Source: Methanobacteriota archaeon
GTDB lineage: Archaea; Thermoplasmatota; Poseidoniia; Poseidoniales; Poseidoniaceae
DNA length: 8,532 bases
Assembly: GCA_002726395.1 (NCBI GenBank)
Contig: PBTA01000029.1
Location: 1 to 8,532 of the forward strand
Direction: 5' to 3'
Shown: one piece after another, positions 1-6,930 of the stretch
Layout: every line of letters begins with the position of its first letter
Numbering within the stretch: position 1 is the stretch's first letter
The notes under the pieces: generated by a model
The model's input: only the letters and a program-made list of their open reading frames with translations
Told to the model about the DNA's origin: nothing
Databases searched by the model: none
Translations under genes and position numbers: made by a program

Positions 1-100
1 TGGCGGAAGAAAAGCAATCAGAAGTAATCCCAAGAAGGGATGTTGAAACTTATGTTACTAGAAGAAACACTCACTTTTTACTTGATATGAAACTGATGTT

Positions 101-107
101 AAGGAGG
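101..107 (+). promoter_or_regulatory. Shine-Dalgarno-like AAGGAGG before the E1 gene
   Basis: A perfect AAGGAGG lies 12 bases before the ATG at 120, a start that also fits the E1 family N-terminus. The spacing is longer than the usual 5-9 bases. The motif also lies inside an open reading frame, where AGG AGG encodes Arg-Arg, so it may be coincidence. It is the strongest such motif in the window; most other genes have none. Confidence 0.3.
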
Positions 108-119
108 CTTGCCCACTAC

Positions 120-2324
120 ATGTCTATTACCGTGGCGCAAAGACTTGATTGGCAAAGTCATATGACTCGAACGAGATATATGGATGAGGTGTTGAAAGAA
201 ATTTTTACTAATGGTATTGAAACTCCAGACGGTAGTAAATTTGGCGGCAAAGGTTTTCGCTCAACTTGGCAAGAAGCCGTTGTTGCGGTTGCCAGTGGAT
301 TGAAAAGCAATCCGAATGCTGATTTGTCTGCGACTCCCGGAAATGGTTACCAAGGAGATTTAGTTGCTCCAATGATTCGTGATGTTGGTCTTGCATTGGC
401 AATGGGAGATACACCGCTAAGTGTTATGGCAGCAAATCTAGGTAAGGTTGGTTCCAATCAAAATGGTGGCTTTGATGACGCTGGTGGAAGAGATTTACAC
501 ATCGGAGCTTGGCATGTGGGCGTTTTACCTCCTACTGCGCCTTTACCCATTGCTAGTGCTACTATGACCGGATTGGCATTTGCTGCATGGCAACAAAAAT
601 TATCCCGCTTTCATGTTGCTTGTATTGGGGAGGGGGCGTCTTCATCGGGTGAATTTTGGGAAGCTTTGAACTTAGCCGGAACACGGGGTTTACCAATAAC
701 TTACATTTTACAAAATAATCAAATCGCATTAGATACTGCAACTAATAATCAATCAGGAGTCGAGGTTTGGGCAGATAAAGCCTCAGCAATGGGGTTCCCT
801 AGTTGGACTATCGATGGTTCAGATCCAGCTTCATGGTATGCAAGCGTAGCATGTGCTAGAGAATTTGCCTTAGAGGGCGGAGGCCCGACCCTAATTCATG
901 TGGAAACAATGAGAGGCTGTGGACATGCCCACCATCACGATGATCTCTATTTAGGTAGCGAATCAGGTACACCTCCAGGTTACGTAGACCGGGAATTATT
1001 GGATTACTGGGCGGCAAAAGATCCGATTAGCACCCATCGAGAATTATTGCTAAACCTTGGCGTCAGTGAAGGTGATATAATTGAGTTAGAAAATCAAGAA
1101 AAGCAATTGGTTGAGGCTGATTATGATAGTCTCTTAGCTATGGACTGGCCAAACCCAGAAACGGTAACTAAAGGAATTACTAGTATTTCTGATGCTGAAT
1201 CTCATCAAGACCACCTCAACCGCCTTTCGAACCCAACCTCAAACTATCAAGAAGCAGCACTTCCAGTAGGCATCTCAACATTGAGTTATGCTGAATCGGG
1301 TGGTTGGACCTATGCCAGAGCAATTCAACAAGCCATGGTTGATATTGCCAATAGATACGGAGATGATTGCGTATTTATTGGTGAAGATATGGAAGTTGCT
1401 GGTGCCTTTGGTATGAATATCGCACTGAAAAATGCAGGACATGATGAGAAATTAATCGATATGCCGCTTTGTGAAGCAATTATTGTCCATACTGGAATTG
1501 GTGCTGCCCTATCTGGAATGCGCCCGATGGTTGAAATCCAATTTGGTGGGTTTGCTGCACTCGGATTCAATGCGCTGATTAACAATGCAGCGATGCTAAG
1601 GTGGCGCTGGGGAGCAGATTGCCCTATGACTATCCGCATACCATTAGGGGCAAAAACAAGGTCAGGGCCATTCCATGCTAATATGATTGAATCATGGTTT
1701 GCTAATGATCCTGGAATTATTGTTTTGGCTCCAGCAACGCCTCAGGATGCGTATGATTTGTTGGTGGAAGCAGCAGAAATACCAGACCCAGTGATTATGC
1801 TCGAGCATATTGGCTTGTATGGTTTGCGAGGTGGATTAACCGGGTGGGGTCAAAATATTAATCAAAAAGTAGACACAAAAAGCGTGACTACAGCGATTGA
1901 GGCAAATGAAAATTACAAGATTGGCAAGGCTTCAGTGGTGCGAGGAGGCCGTGATATCTCATTGATTACTTGGGGGGCAATGCTCCATATCGCTCAACAA
2001 GCAGCAGATCTGCTTAGTGATGAAGGTATTGAAATTGAAATAATTGATTTGCGGACAATTATTCCATTCGATGCGCAAACCTGTATTGATTCAGTCATGA
2101 GAACTGGAAGATTGGTGATATTGCAAGAGGGTCAATGGAGCGGTGGGCTTGGTCACACCATTCAAAGTCGGATATTAGAATCCTGTTTTTATTCAATGGA
2201 GTCAGCACCTTGCGTAATTGGTGCCTTGGATACTCCAGTGCCTTTTTCTCCACCATTAGAAAATCATACACTGCCTTCTTTAGAACATGTAGTTGAGATT
2301 CTAAAAGCATCATATTACAACTAA
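120..2324 (+). CDS. Fused E1 alpha-beta subunit of a 2-oxoacid dehydrogenase complex
   Basis: Thiamine-diphosphate-dependent E1, which decarboxylates a 2-oxo acid (pyruvate or a branched-chain oxo acid) and passes the acyl group to the lipoyl domain of E2; cytoplasmic. The E1-alpha half covers about residues 15-360 counted from the ATG at 120. It holds the ThDP/Mg motif as GEGASSSGEFWEALN (170-184), ending in QNNQ (198-201), and a His-rich loop GHAHHHDD near 268-275. The E1-beta half (about 390-734) holds IGEDMEVAGAFG, the conserved glutamate of PLCEA (about 452) and the histidine of SGPFH (about 519). The two halves are separate proteins in most bacteria, so this is a natural fusion. Start uncertain: ATGs at 87 and 96 are in frame, and the frame is open leftwards to position 3, so the protein may be longer. 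The ATG at 120 fits the family N-terminus and has an AAGGAGG upstream. The aspartate of the usual GDG is glutamate. No E2 or E3 gene is in the window, so the substrate cannot be fixed. Confidence 0.9.
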   Translation: MSITVAQRLDWQSHMTRTRYMDEVLKEIFTNGIETPDGSKFGGKGFRSTWQEAVVAVASGLKSNPNADLSATPGNGYQGDLVAPMIRDVGLALAMGDTPLSVMAANLGKVGSNQNGGFDDAGGRDLHIGAWHVGVLPPTAPLPIASATMTGLAFAAWQQKLSRFHVACIGEGASSSGEFWEALNLAGTRGLPITYILQNNQIALDTATNNQSGVEVWADKASAMGFPSWTIDGSDPASWYASVACAREFALEGGGPTLIHVETMRGCGHAHHHDDLYLGSESGTPPGYVDRELLDYWAAKDPISTHRELLLNLGVSEGDIIELENQEKQLVEADYDSLLAMDWPNPETVTKGITSISDAESHQDHLNRLSNPTSNYQEAALPVGISTLSYAESGGWTYARAIQQAMVDIANRYGDDCVFIGEDMEVAGAFGMNIALKNAGHDEKLIDMPLCEAIIVHTGIGAALSGMRPMVEIQFGGFAALGFNALINNAAMLRWRWGADCPMTIRIPLGAKTRSGPFHANMIESWFANDPGIIVLAPATPQDAYDLLVEAAEIPDPVIMLEHIGLYGLRGGLTGWGQNINQKVDTKSVTTAIEANENYKIGKASVVRGGRDISLITWGAMLHIAQQAADLLSDEGIEIEIIDLRTIIPFDAQTCIDSVMRTGRLVILQEGQWSGGLGHTIQSRILESCFYSMESAPCVIGALDTPVPFSPPLENHTLPSLEHVVEILKASYYN

Positions 2325-2356
2325 ATCAGTCATTTATAAAGCCGATTTAATTTGTA

Positions 2357-2363
2357 TTTTTTT
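2357..2363 (+). terminator. Possible oligo-T terminator after the E1 gene
   Basis: Seven consecutive T bases lie 33 bases after the E1 stop codon with no clear hairpin before them. A T-tract alone is the usual archaeal termination signal; a bacterial intrinsic terminator would need a stem. It would separate the E1 transcript from the dehydrogenase that follows. A TTTATAAA at 2333-2340 could be a TATA element for that next gene, with a leader of roughly 40 bases, but this is weak. Confidence 0.3.
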
Positions 2364-2404
2364 GTTAGGGTTTCGTTCATTTACCAGTTGCCCGTGGCCA
2401 ATTC

Positions 2405-3586
2405 ATGGGCGACTACCGTATAGCAATACTTCCGGGCGACGGGACAGGGAGGGAAGTCGCCATAGAAGCATCTAAAATTCTCAACACGATCTCAGAAAAT
2501 ACCAACATTGGGTTCGATTTAACTGAAATCGCCTGTGGTGGACAACTCTACAAAGAAACAGGTCAAGAATGGGCAGAAGGTTCATTTGAATTTTGTCGGG
2601 ATGATTCAGACGCAATATTCCTTGGCGCAATAGGTCACCCCGGGGCTTATTTGCCTAACGGTGACCTTGCAGGAGGCTCGGTAATTTTGGGACTTAGAAG
2701 CGGTCTAGACTTGTATGCAAACGTTCGTCCAGTCAAGCTTTTTAATGGTGTCATGCACAAAGTTCACGGAAAATTCAGACAAATTTGGGAGCCTGAAATG
2801 GTAGACATGACAATTTTACGAGAAAATACAGAGGGGCTATATCACTCGCTGCTAAAGAGGGCTTCTAACAGAGCGCAAGGGCTAGAAGATTATGTTATTC
2901 CAGAAGTTGAATTTCCAGGACTAAAGGGTGAGGTCGTATACGATCCAAGACCGATTTCTTCACACGGAACCGAGCGATTGGTTAGAATGGGCTTTGAAAT
3001 CTGTAAAACACGCAACGGGGCTCCTTCAGATGGTGTCAAAAGAGTATCATGTATTGACAAAAGTAACGTAACTAGGGGTTGTCAATTATTCCGTAGAACG
3101 TTTGACCAAGTTGCTTCAAATTACTCAGGTATTTCCACAGACTACGGTTACATAGACGCTTTTACGCAATGGTTAACAAGAACTCCTGAGCATTATGATG
3201 TAGTTGTAACCTCAAATATGTTTGGTGACATTGCCACTGACCTTGCTGCTGTTTTACAGGGTGGAATGGGTATGGCAGGCTCGGGCAACATTGGTGATAA
3301 GCACGCCTTCTTCGAACCAGTTCACGGTTCTTCACCAAAATACGCCGGTATGAACAAAGTTAACCCAATAGCCTCAATTAATTCAGTACAAATGATGATG
3401 GATTGGCTAGGAAGGAAAAATGGCAGCCAAGAATTACTTGATGTTGCTTCTTCAATTGAAACCTGTGTGGCTCAACATCTAGCAGAGGGTAAACATCTAA
3501 CCTATGACTTAGGTGGAGATTCATCATGTAGCCAAGTTGGTGACATGATTGCTAATAGATTAGCAAAAACGCTGTCAGAGAATTAA
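2405..3586 (+). CDS. NADP-type isocitrate/isopropylmalate-family decarboxylating dehydrogenase
   Basis: A cytoplasmic beta-decarboxylating dehydrogenase: it oxidises a 2-hydroxy acid bearing a 3-carboxylate and releases CO2, giving a 2-oxo acid. The N-terminus has the family signature ILPGDGTGREV (8-18). Substrate and metal residues of the fold are visible: R98, R108, R139 in RENTEGLY with Y146, K219 in CIDKSNV, D251, and D275/D279 in NMFGDIATD. The glycine-rich EPVHGSSPKYAGMNKVNP loop (304-321) carries K312, Y313 and V319, with Y367 downstream. These match the E. coli isocitrate dehydrogenase residues K344, Y345, V351 and Y391 that hold the NADP phosphate, whereas NAD enzymes have Asp in place of the lysine. 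The substrate pocket (S92, I94, L95) is mixed: serine as in isocitrate dehydrogenase, hydrophobic residues as in isopropylmalate dehydrogenase. LDLYANVRP and RENTEGLY resemble homoisocitrate dehydrogenase. At 393 aa the length is normal. Substrate unresolved, so no gene symbol is given. Confidence 0.88.
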   Translation: MGDYRIAILPGDGTGREVAIEASKILNTISENTNIGFDLTEIACGGQLYKETGQEWAEGSFEFCRDDSDAIFLGAIGHPGAYLPNGDLAGGSVILGLRSGLDLYANVRPVKLFNGVMHKVHGKFRQIWEPEMVDMTILRENTEGLYHSLLKRASNRAQGLEDYVIPEVEFPGLKGEVVYDPRPISSHGTERLVRMGFEICKTRNGAPSDGVKRVSCIDKSNVTRGCQLFRRTFDQVASNYSGISTDYGYIDAFTQWLTRTPEHYDVVVTSNMFGDIATDLAAVLQGGMGMAGSGNIGDKHAFFEPVHGSSPKYAGMNKVNPIASINSVQMMMDWLGRKNGSQELLDVASSIETCVAQHLAEGKHLTYDLGGDSSCSQVGDMIANRLAKTLSEN

Positions 3587-3853
3587 TCAGAATTTTTTGG
3601 TGATACTTACTGCCGAGGAGTTCTCTAAATCAATTTCCTCATCATCTTCATCGTCATCTACTTCTAAGACAACTTCCTCGTTATCTGCTGCAGTTACCTT
3701 ACTACTAGTCTTTGCTTGTAATTTTTGGATTTGTTTCTGCAAGAGTTCAAACTCTATCTCAAGGTCGTCCATTTCATCTCTGACGGTCTCTATTTTAGAG
3801 TGAATTCTTGAAGCGAGTTTGTTCAATTTACGCATGATTCGCTTCTCTGACAT
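3587..3853 (-). CDS. Small coiled-coil protein with acidic C-terminal tract, function unknown
   Basis: An 88-residue protein if started at the ATG at 3853; a TTG four codons upstream (3865) is an alternative. I do not recognise the family. The N-terminal 20 residues are basic (SEKRIMRKLNKLASR). Residues about 8-47 show leucine, isoleucine, valine and methionine at 3-4 spacing (for example LASRIHSKIETVRDEM), as in a coiled coil. Residues about 58-78 are a strongly acidic run including EVDDDEDDEEIDLE, and the end is KKF. There is no signal peptide or membrane segment, so it is probably cytoplasmic and oligomeric. It lies 51 bases downstream of the aquaporin gene on the same strand and could be co-transcribed with it. 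Its stop abuts the stop of the convergent dehydrogenase with no base between. The segregated charge, heptads and ATG support a real gene over the serine-rich frame on the opposite strand. Confidence 0.7.
   Translation of the reverse strand: MSEKRIMRKLNKLASRIHSKIETVRDEMDDLEIEFELLQKQIQKLQAKTSSKVTAADNEEVVLEVDDDEDDEEIDLENSSAVSITKKF
3592..3597 (+). terminator. Possible oligo-T terminator inside the convergent gene end
   Basis: Six T bases begin 5 bases after the stop of the dehydrogenase gene, with no stem before them. On the other strand these bases encode the Lys-Lys near the C-terminus of the convergent gene, so they may simply be coding sequence. If used, this would be an archaeal-style T-tract terminator placed within the neighbouring gene because there is no intergenic space. 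Confidence 0.25.
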
Positions 3854-3904
3854 AGCCTTGCCCAAATCAATCTATCTTTTGAATACATTGCCATTAAGAA
3901 TTGG

Positions 3905-4510
3905 TTAATTATTACTGTTTTTTCTATGTATTGCCAATGCTGCAAGGCAAGAACCAGAAATTGTTGAAATTAAATAAATTGGTATCACACTTATAGAATT
4001 AGAGACAAAGTTAGGACCCAGTGTCCTTGCTGGATTCATTGAAGCTCCGGTGTGGCTGCCAAAAATAAATGCTAAACAGGCTACTACTGAACCAACTACC
4101 AAGGCGACAATCAAATCACTATCTGTTCTGAAAATTGTTAGATAAATGCTCATCATTAAAACAAATGTGATAAAAACTTCAATTCCAATTCCAGACCCGA
4201 TGTTAACTGAAAATTCTGTAGCACCAAAACTACCGACCAGATATGCAGCAACAATTCCTCCAATAAATTGAGCAGTTAGATACGGCATTAACATTTTTTT
4301 ATCTAATTGGCCAGTTATTGAAAAAGCGATTGAAACAGCCGGATTAATGTGTGCGCCGCTGTATCTTCTTGAAATTAAAATAACCATGAATACTGCAAAA
4401 CCAAAGGAAAAAGAAATTATTGCTGGTGAATAGCCAGCCTTTATTGAATAGCATCCAATAAATACCATCACAAATGTTCCCACCAACTCGGATAAGAATT
4501 CAGTGCGCAT
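3905..4510 (-). CDS. Aquaporin / major intrinsic protein family channel
   Basis: A membrane channel for water or small uncharged solutes. The 201-residue chain has six hydrophobic segments and both hallmark half-helix motifs: GAHINPAVS (NPA at 56-58) and TGASMNPARTLGP (NPA at 159-161). The N-terminal EFLSELVGTFVMVFIGC is a typical family first helix. By spacing from the NPA motifs, the selectivity-filter positions read F36, A147, A156 and R162. The narrow water channel AqpZ has Phe-His-Thr-Arg, so this pore should be wider and lacks the histidine. The GASMNPAR second loop is shared with NOD26-like and solute-permeable members. I chose the ATG at 4510 over the TTG at 4522 because it matches the family N-terminus. 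The gene is somewhat short for the family but complete. It is transcribed divergently from the antiporter gene and lies upstream of the small coiled-coil gene. Confidence 0.9.
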   Translation of the reverse strand: MRTEFLSELVGTFVMVFIGCYSIKAGYSPAIISFSFGFAVFMVILISRRYSGAHINPAVSIAFSITGQLDKKMLMPYLTAQFIGGIVAAYLVGSFGATEFSVNIGSGIGIEVFITFVLMMSIYLTIFRTDSDLIVALVVGSVVACLAFIFGSHTGASMNPARTLGPNFVSNSISVIPIYLISTISGSCLAALAIHRKNSNN

Positions 4511-4539
4511 GTTTAGTGCCAATTCGAGAAGGTTAATTC

Positions 4540-4547
4540 ATTTATCC
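4540..4547 (-). promoter_or_regulatory. Candidate TATA element for the aquaporin gene
   Basis: Read on the minus strand this is GGATAAAT, ending about 29 bases before the aquaporin ATG at 4510. If the organism is archaeal, that spacing would put transcription start within a few bases of the ATG, a nearly leaderless mRNA, which agrees with the lack of a Shine-Dalgarno site. A single AT-rich octamer is weak evidence. Confidence 0.25.
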
Positions 4548-4552
4548 TATGG

Positions 4553-4559
4553 ACTATAT
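4553..4559 (+). promoter_or_regulatory. Candidate TATA element for the antiporter gene
   Basis: ACTATAT lies 41 bases before the ATG at 4601, in the divergent gap between the two membrane-protein genes. Archaeal spacing would place transcription start near 4582 and leave a leader of about 20 bases. The gap of about 90 bases must hold promoters for both directions, but the element itself is chosen only by base composition and position. Confidence 0.2.
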
Positions 4560-4600
4560 GGAATCATAATGGTGAATAAGTCATACTGGTTGGCAAGCGC

Positions 4601-5725
4601 ATGGCGCGGGGAAATAAGTTGATGGGAATCCCCCAACTACTTCAGTTCAATACCCTATTGATGTTGGCTGCCCTTTTCCTAGCAATAATTGCCAGTCAAG
4701 TATTATCAGCCAACTTTGGTGGGAATGGAATTTTGTTTTCAGTATTCATATTGCTATTAGCTTTGGGCTTACTCGTGGTTTCAGCTGACTTTTTTATTGA
4801 AGGCGCCAAAGGATTAGCTCGCAGAGGCGGGATACCGGAGGTGGTTATTGGGTTGACAATTGTGTCAATTGGCACCTCACTCCCTGAGATTCTAGTCACC
4901 TCTACATCGGCATTGAATGTTGATAAAAACCCCGAGGTAGCAGATTTTGCAATTGGCGGCATACTAGGTTCTGTATTGGTTCAAATAACCTTGATTTTAG
5001 GTTTTGTTGCGCTTGCTAAGGGTTTGAAGATAAGACCGTCATGGCTTAAGAGAGACGGCTTGATAATGATGTTGTCTCTATTGCTGATGGCATTATTCCT
5101 ACTTACTGACGAAGGGATAACTAGAATTGAAGGATTTATCTTATCAACGCTTTACATCACTTATATTTCATGGCTGCTCTACAACCGTAAGGAAATAATG
5201 GATAATGAGGGTGGTAATGATGCTGAGAATATTGACATGTCAAGTCTATCATGGTCTGGTGCGGCATACAGTGTGATGGTGATTATTGGTCTTGCTCTAG
5301 CTGTATTTGCTGCTCACCATTTGGTGGTAAACGCTAGCGATTTGGCTTATGAGATGAATATCCCTCACTCCATAATAGGTACAGTGGTATCTGGTCTAGG
5401 GACTTCTTTACCCGAACTTACTATTGCTTTCATGGCTGCTAAAAGAAGTCAAGGAGTTGCCATTGGAACTTTAATTGGTTCGAATATAACAGATCCATTG
5501 TTGTCAATTGGGATAGCCTCAATGGTACATCCGCTTTATCTAACAGATGCCGGCTCTGATATGATAATGTTAGTTATTTTACCAGCAACCATAATCAGTA
5601 CCGCCATTGCTTTATTGTTGATGAGAACTTCTTATGAATTTAAGAAATGGGAAGGGATTACGTTAATTGTGGTGTATTTCATATTCTTAGCCGTTTGCGA
5701 ATATTTCAGAAGAGCCGGTTTCTAA
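4601..5725 (+). CDS. Calcium/cation antiporter (CaCA superfamily, NCX/YrbG-like)
   Basis: A membrane antiporter that probably exports Ca2+ (or another cation) against Na+ or H+. The two inverted alpha repeats are clear: SIGTSLPE (89-96) followed by GGILGSVLVQ (119-128), and GLGTSLPE (265-272) followed by GTLIGSNITD (289-298). E96 and E272 correspond to the paired glutamates E54 and E213 of NCX_Mj, and D298 to D240. The partner of D298 in the first repeat is Q128, where NCX_Mj has N81. About ten helices are predicted around a hydrophilic middle loop near 196-217. Residues about 12-36 form an extra N-terminal hydrophobic segment ending ASQVLSAN, before the usual first helix at 44-64; it could be a signal peptide or an added helix. 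An in-frame ATG at 4622 is an alternative start. The next gene follows after 37 bases on the same strand. Confidence 0.9.
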   Translation: MARGNKLMGIPQLLQFNTLLMLAALFLAIIASQVLSANFGGNGILFSVFILLLALGLLVVSADFFIEGAKGLARRGGIPEVVIGLTIVSIGTSLPEILVTSTSALNVDKNPEVADFAIGGILGSVLVQITLILGFVALAKGLKIRPSWLKRDGLIMMLSLLLMALFLLTDEGITRIEGFILSTLYITYISWLLYNRKEIMDNEGGNDAENIDMSSLSWSGAAYSVMVIIGLALAVFAAHHLVVNASDLAYEMNIPHSIIGTVVSGLGTSLPELTIAFMAAKRSQGVAIGTLIGSNITDPLLSIGIASMVHPLYLTDAGSDMIMLVILPATIISTAIALLLMRTSYEFKKWEGITLIVVYFIFLAVCEYFRRAGF

Positions 5726-5762
5726 ACCATGAAATCTTAACCCTCGGCCTTCTCGGAGCATC

Positions 5763-6911
5763 ATGGTCAACTTCCAACTTGATGAAATGCAAGAAGGTTT
5801 GAAAGAATTAGCCCATGATTTTGCTGTCGATGAAATTAGGCCAAAGGCAGAACATTGGGACGCAGAATCTGAGTATCCCAAAGATGCCATCACTGCAGCC
5901 CATGAGATGGGTATTCTAAATTTACATATTCCCGAAAAGTATGGCGGCTTGGGATTGGGTTGTATGGAAGAGGTTCTAGTTAACGAGGAATTGGCATGGG
6001 GTGACCCGGGGTTTGCAACAGCTGCTTATGCTACAGCACTAGCTTGTGCACCACTAATTACCGGTGCTACCGAAGAGCAAAAGGAAATTTGGCTCAGAAG
6101 AGTGGCTGAGGAAGGCCACCTTGCTTCATATGCAGTTACTGAACCAGGAGCAGGTTCCGATGTTGCTGCTTGTAAAACTACAGCCACCCTTGAAGGTGAT
6201 GAGTATGTTATCAATGGTGAGAAAATGTGGATTACAGGCGCCGGTTATTCTGATTTTTTCTTTGTTTTAGCAAAAACCGATATCGATGCAGGATATCGTG
6301 GTATGTCTGGATTTATCGTTGAGAAAGACGCTGAAGGTTTTTCACTGGGTAAAAAAGAATCTAACATGGGCCAGAGATGTTCTGATACAAGGTCAATTGT
6401 CTTTGATAATGTTCGTGTTAACAAGAACCAATTGATTGGTGGTAGTGAATCTGGTGGGTGGATGAATGCTATGAAGGCGTTTGATGTTAGTAGACCAAAT
6501 ATCGCTGCTCACGCAACAGGACTTGCAAGAGCATCCTACGAGCATGCATTACAATATTCAAATGAGCGAACGACATTTGGTAAACCATTGCACCAACATC
6601 AAGCGATTCAATTCATGCTTGCAGATATGAAAACTAAGATTGAAGCATCTCGTATGCTAACTTGGAAATCTGCATTTGAATCTGATAACGATATAAGGAA
6701 TACAGAATCAGCAGCTCACGCAAAACGCTTTGCTGCAGATACGGCAATGGAAGTATCTACCGATGCCGTTCAAGTGTTTGGTGGCTATGGTTACTCTGAA
6801 GAGTACCCGGTTGCCAGATTAATGCGAGCAGCAAAAGTAATGCAGATCTATGAAGGTTCATCTCAAGTTCAAAAAATGATTATTGGCCGAGAGATTACCA
6901 AAGATTTTTGA
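5763..6911 (+). CDS. Acyl-CoA dehydrogenase, medium-chain (MCAD) type
   Basis: An FAD enzyme that makes the first oxidation of acyl-CoA to trans-2-enoyl-CoA and passes electrons to an electron-transfer flavoprotein; cytoplasmic. At 382 residues it has the usual length and all three domains. Family signatures are YAVTEPGAGSD (123-133) and QVFGGYGYSEEYP (337-349). The catalytic base is E364 in QIYEGSSQ, where MCAD, SCAD and the branched-chain acyl enzymes have Glu, whereas isovaleryl-CoA dehydrogenase has Ala there. NMGQRCSDTR (201-210) and FDVSRPNIAAHATG (240-253) are close to human MCAD and unlike short-chain enzymes. ERTTFGKPLHQHQ (268-280) belongs to the FAD-contact region. The ATG at 5763 gives a normal N-terminus and has a weak GGAG 4 bases upstream. 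The role is fatty-acid or related acyl-CoA oxidation. Chain length is inferred from motifs only. Confidence 0.93.
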   Translation: MVNFQLDEMQEGLKELAHDFAVDEIRPKAEHWDAESEYPKDAITAAHEMGILNLHIPEKYGGLGLGCMEEVLVNEELAWGDPGFATAAYATALACAPLITGATEEQKEIWLRRVAEEGHLASYAVTEPGAGSDVAACKTTATLEGDEYVINGEKMWITGAGYSDFFFVLAKTDIDAGYRGMSGFIVEKDAEGFSLGKKESNMGQRCSDTRSIVFDNVRVNKNQLIGGSESGGWMNAMKAFDVSRPNIAAHATGLARASYEHALQYSNERTTFGKPLHQHQAIQFMLADMKTKIEASRMLTWKSAFESDNDIRNTESAAHAKRFAADTAMEVSTDAVQVFGGYGYSEEYPVARLMRAAKVMQIYEGSSQVQKMIIGREITKDF

Positions 6912-6930
6912 CTTCAATGGTGTCTAAATT

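Noticed and set aside
1325..1639. Minus-strand 104-residue open frame
   Set aside because: It lies wholly inside the E1-beta domain, whose motifs are intact on the plus strand.
2405..3586. Naming this gene leuB or icd
   Set aside because: Residues mix features of isopropylmalate, isocitrate and homoisocitrate dehydrogenases, and no leucine or TCA-cycle genes are next to it.
3597..3803. Plus-strand serine-rich open frame
   Set aside because: It is the antisense of the acidic and coiled-coil segment: Asp/Glu codons read backwards give Ser runs. The minus-strand protein is far more plausible.
4511..4600. TATGG repeated twice in the divergent gap as an operator
   Set aside because: Two 5-base copies in AT-rich DNA are expected by chance, and no symmetrical or longer repeat is visible.
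5763..6911. Isovaleryl-CoA dehydrogenase assignment, to match a branched-chain E1
   Set aside because: The catalytic Glu sits in the IYEG position and the NMGQRCSDTR and DVSRP blocks are MCAD-like; isovaleryl enzymes have Ala there and a different base.
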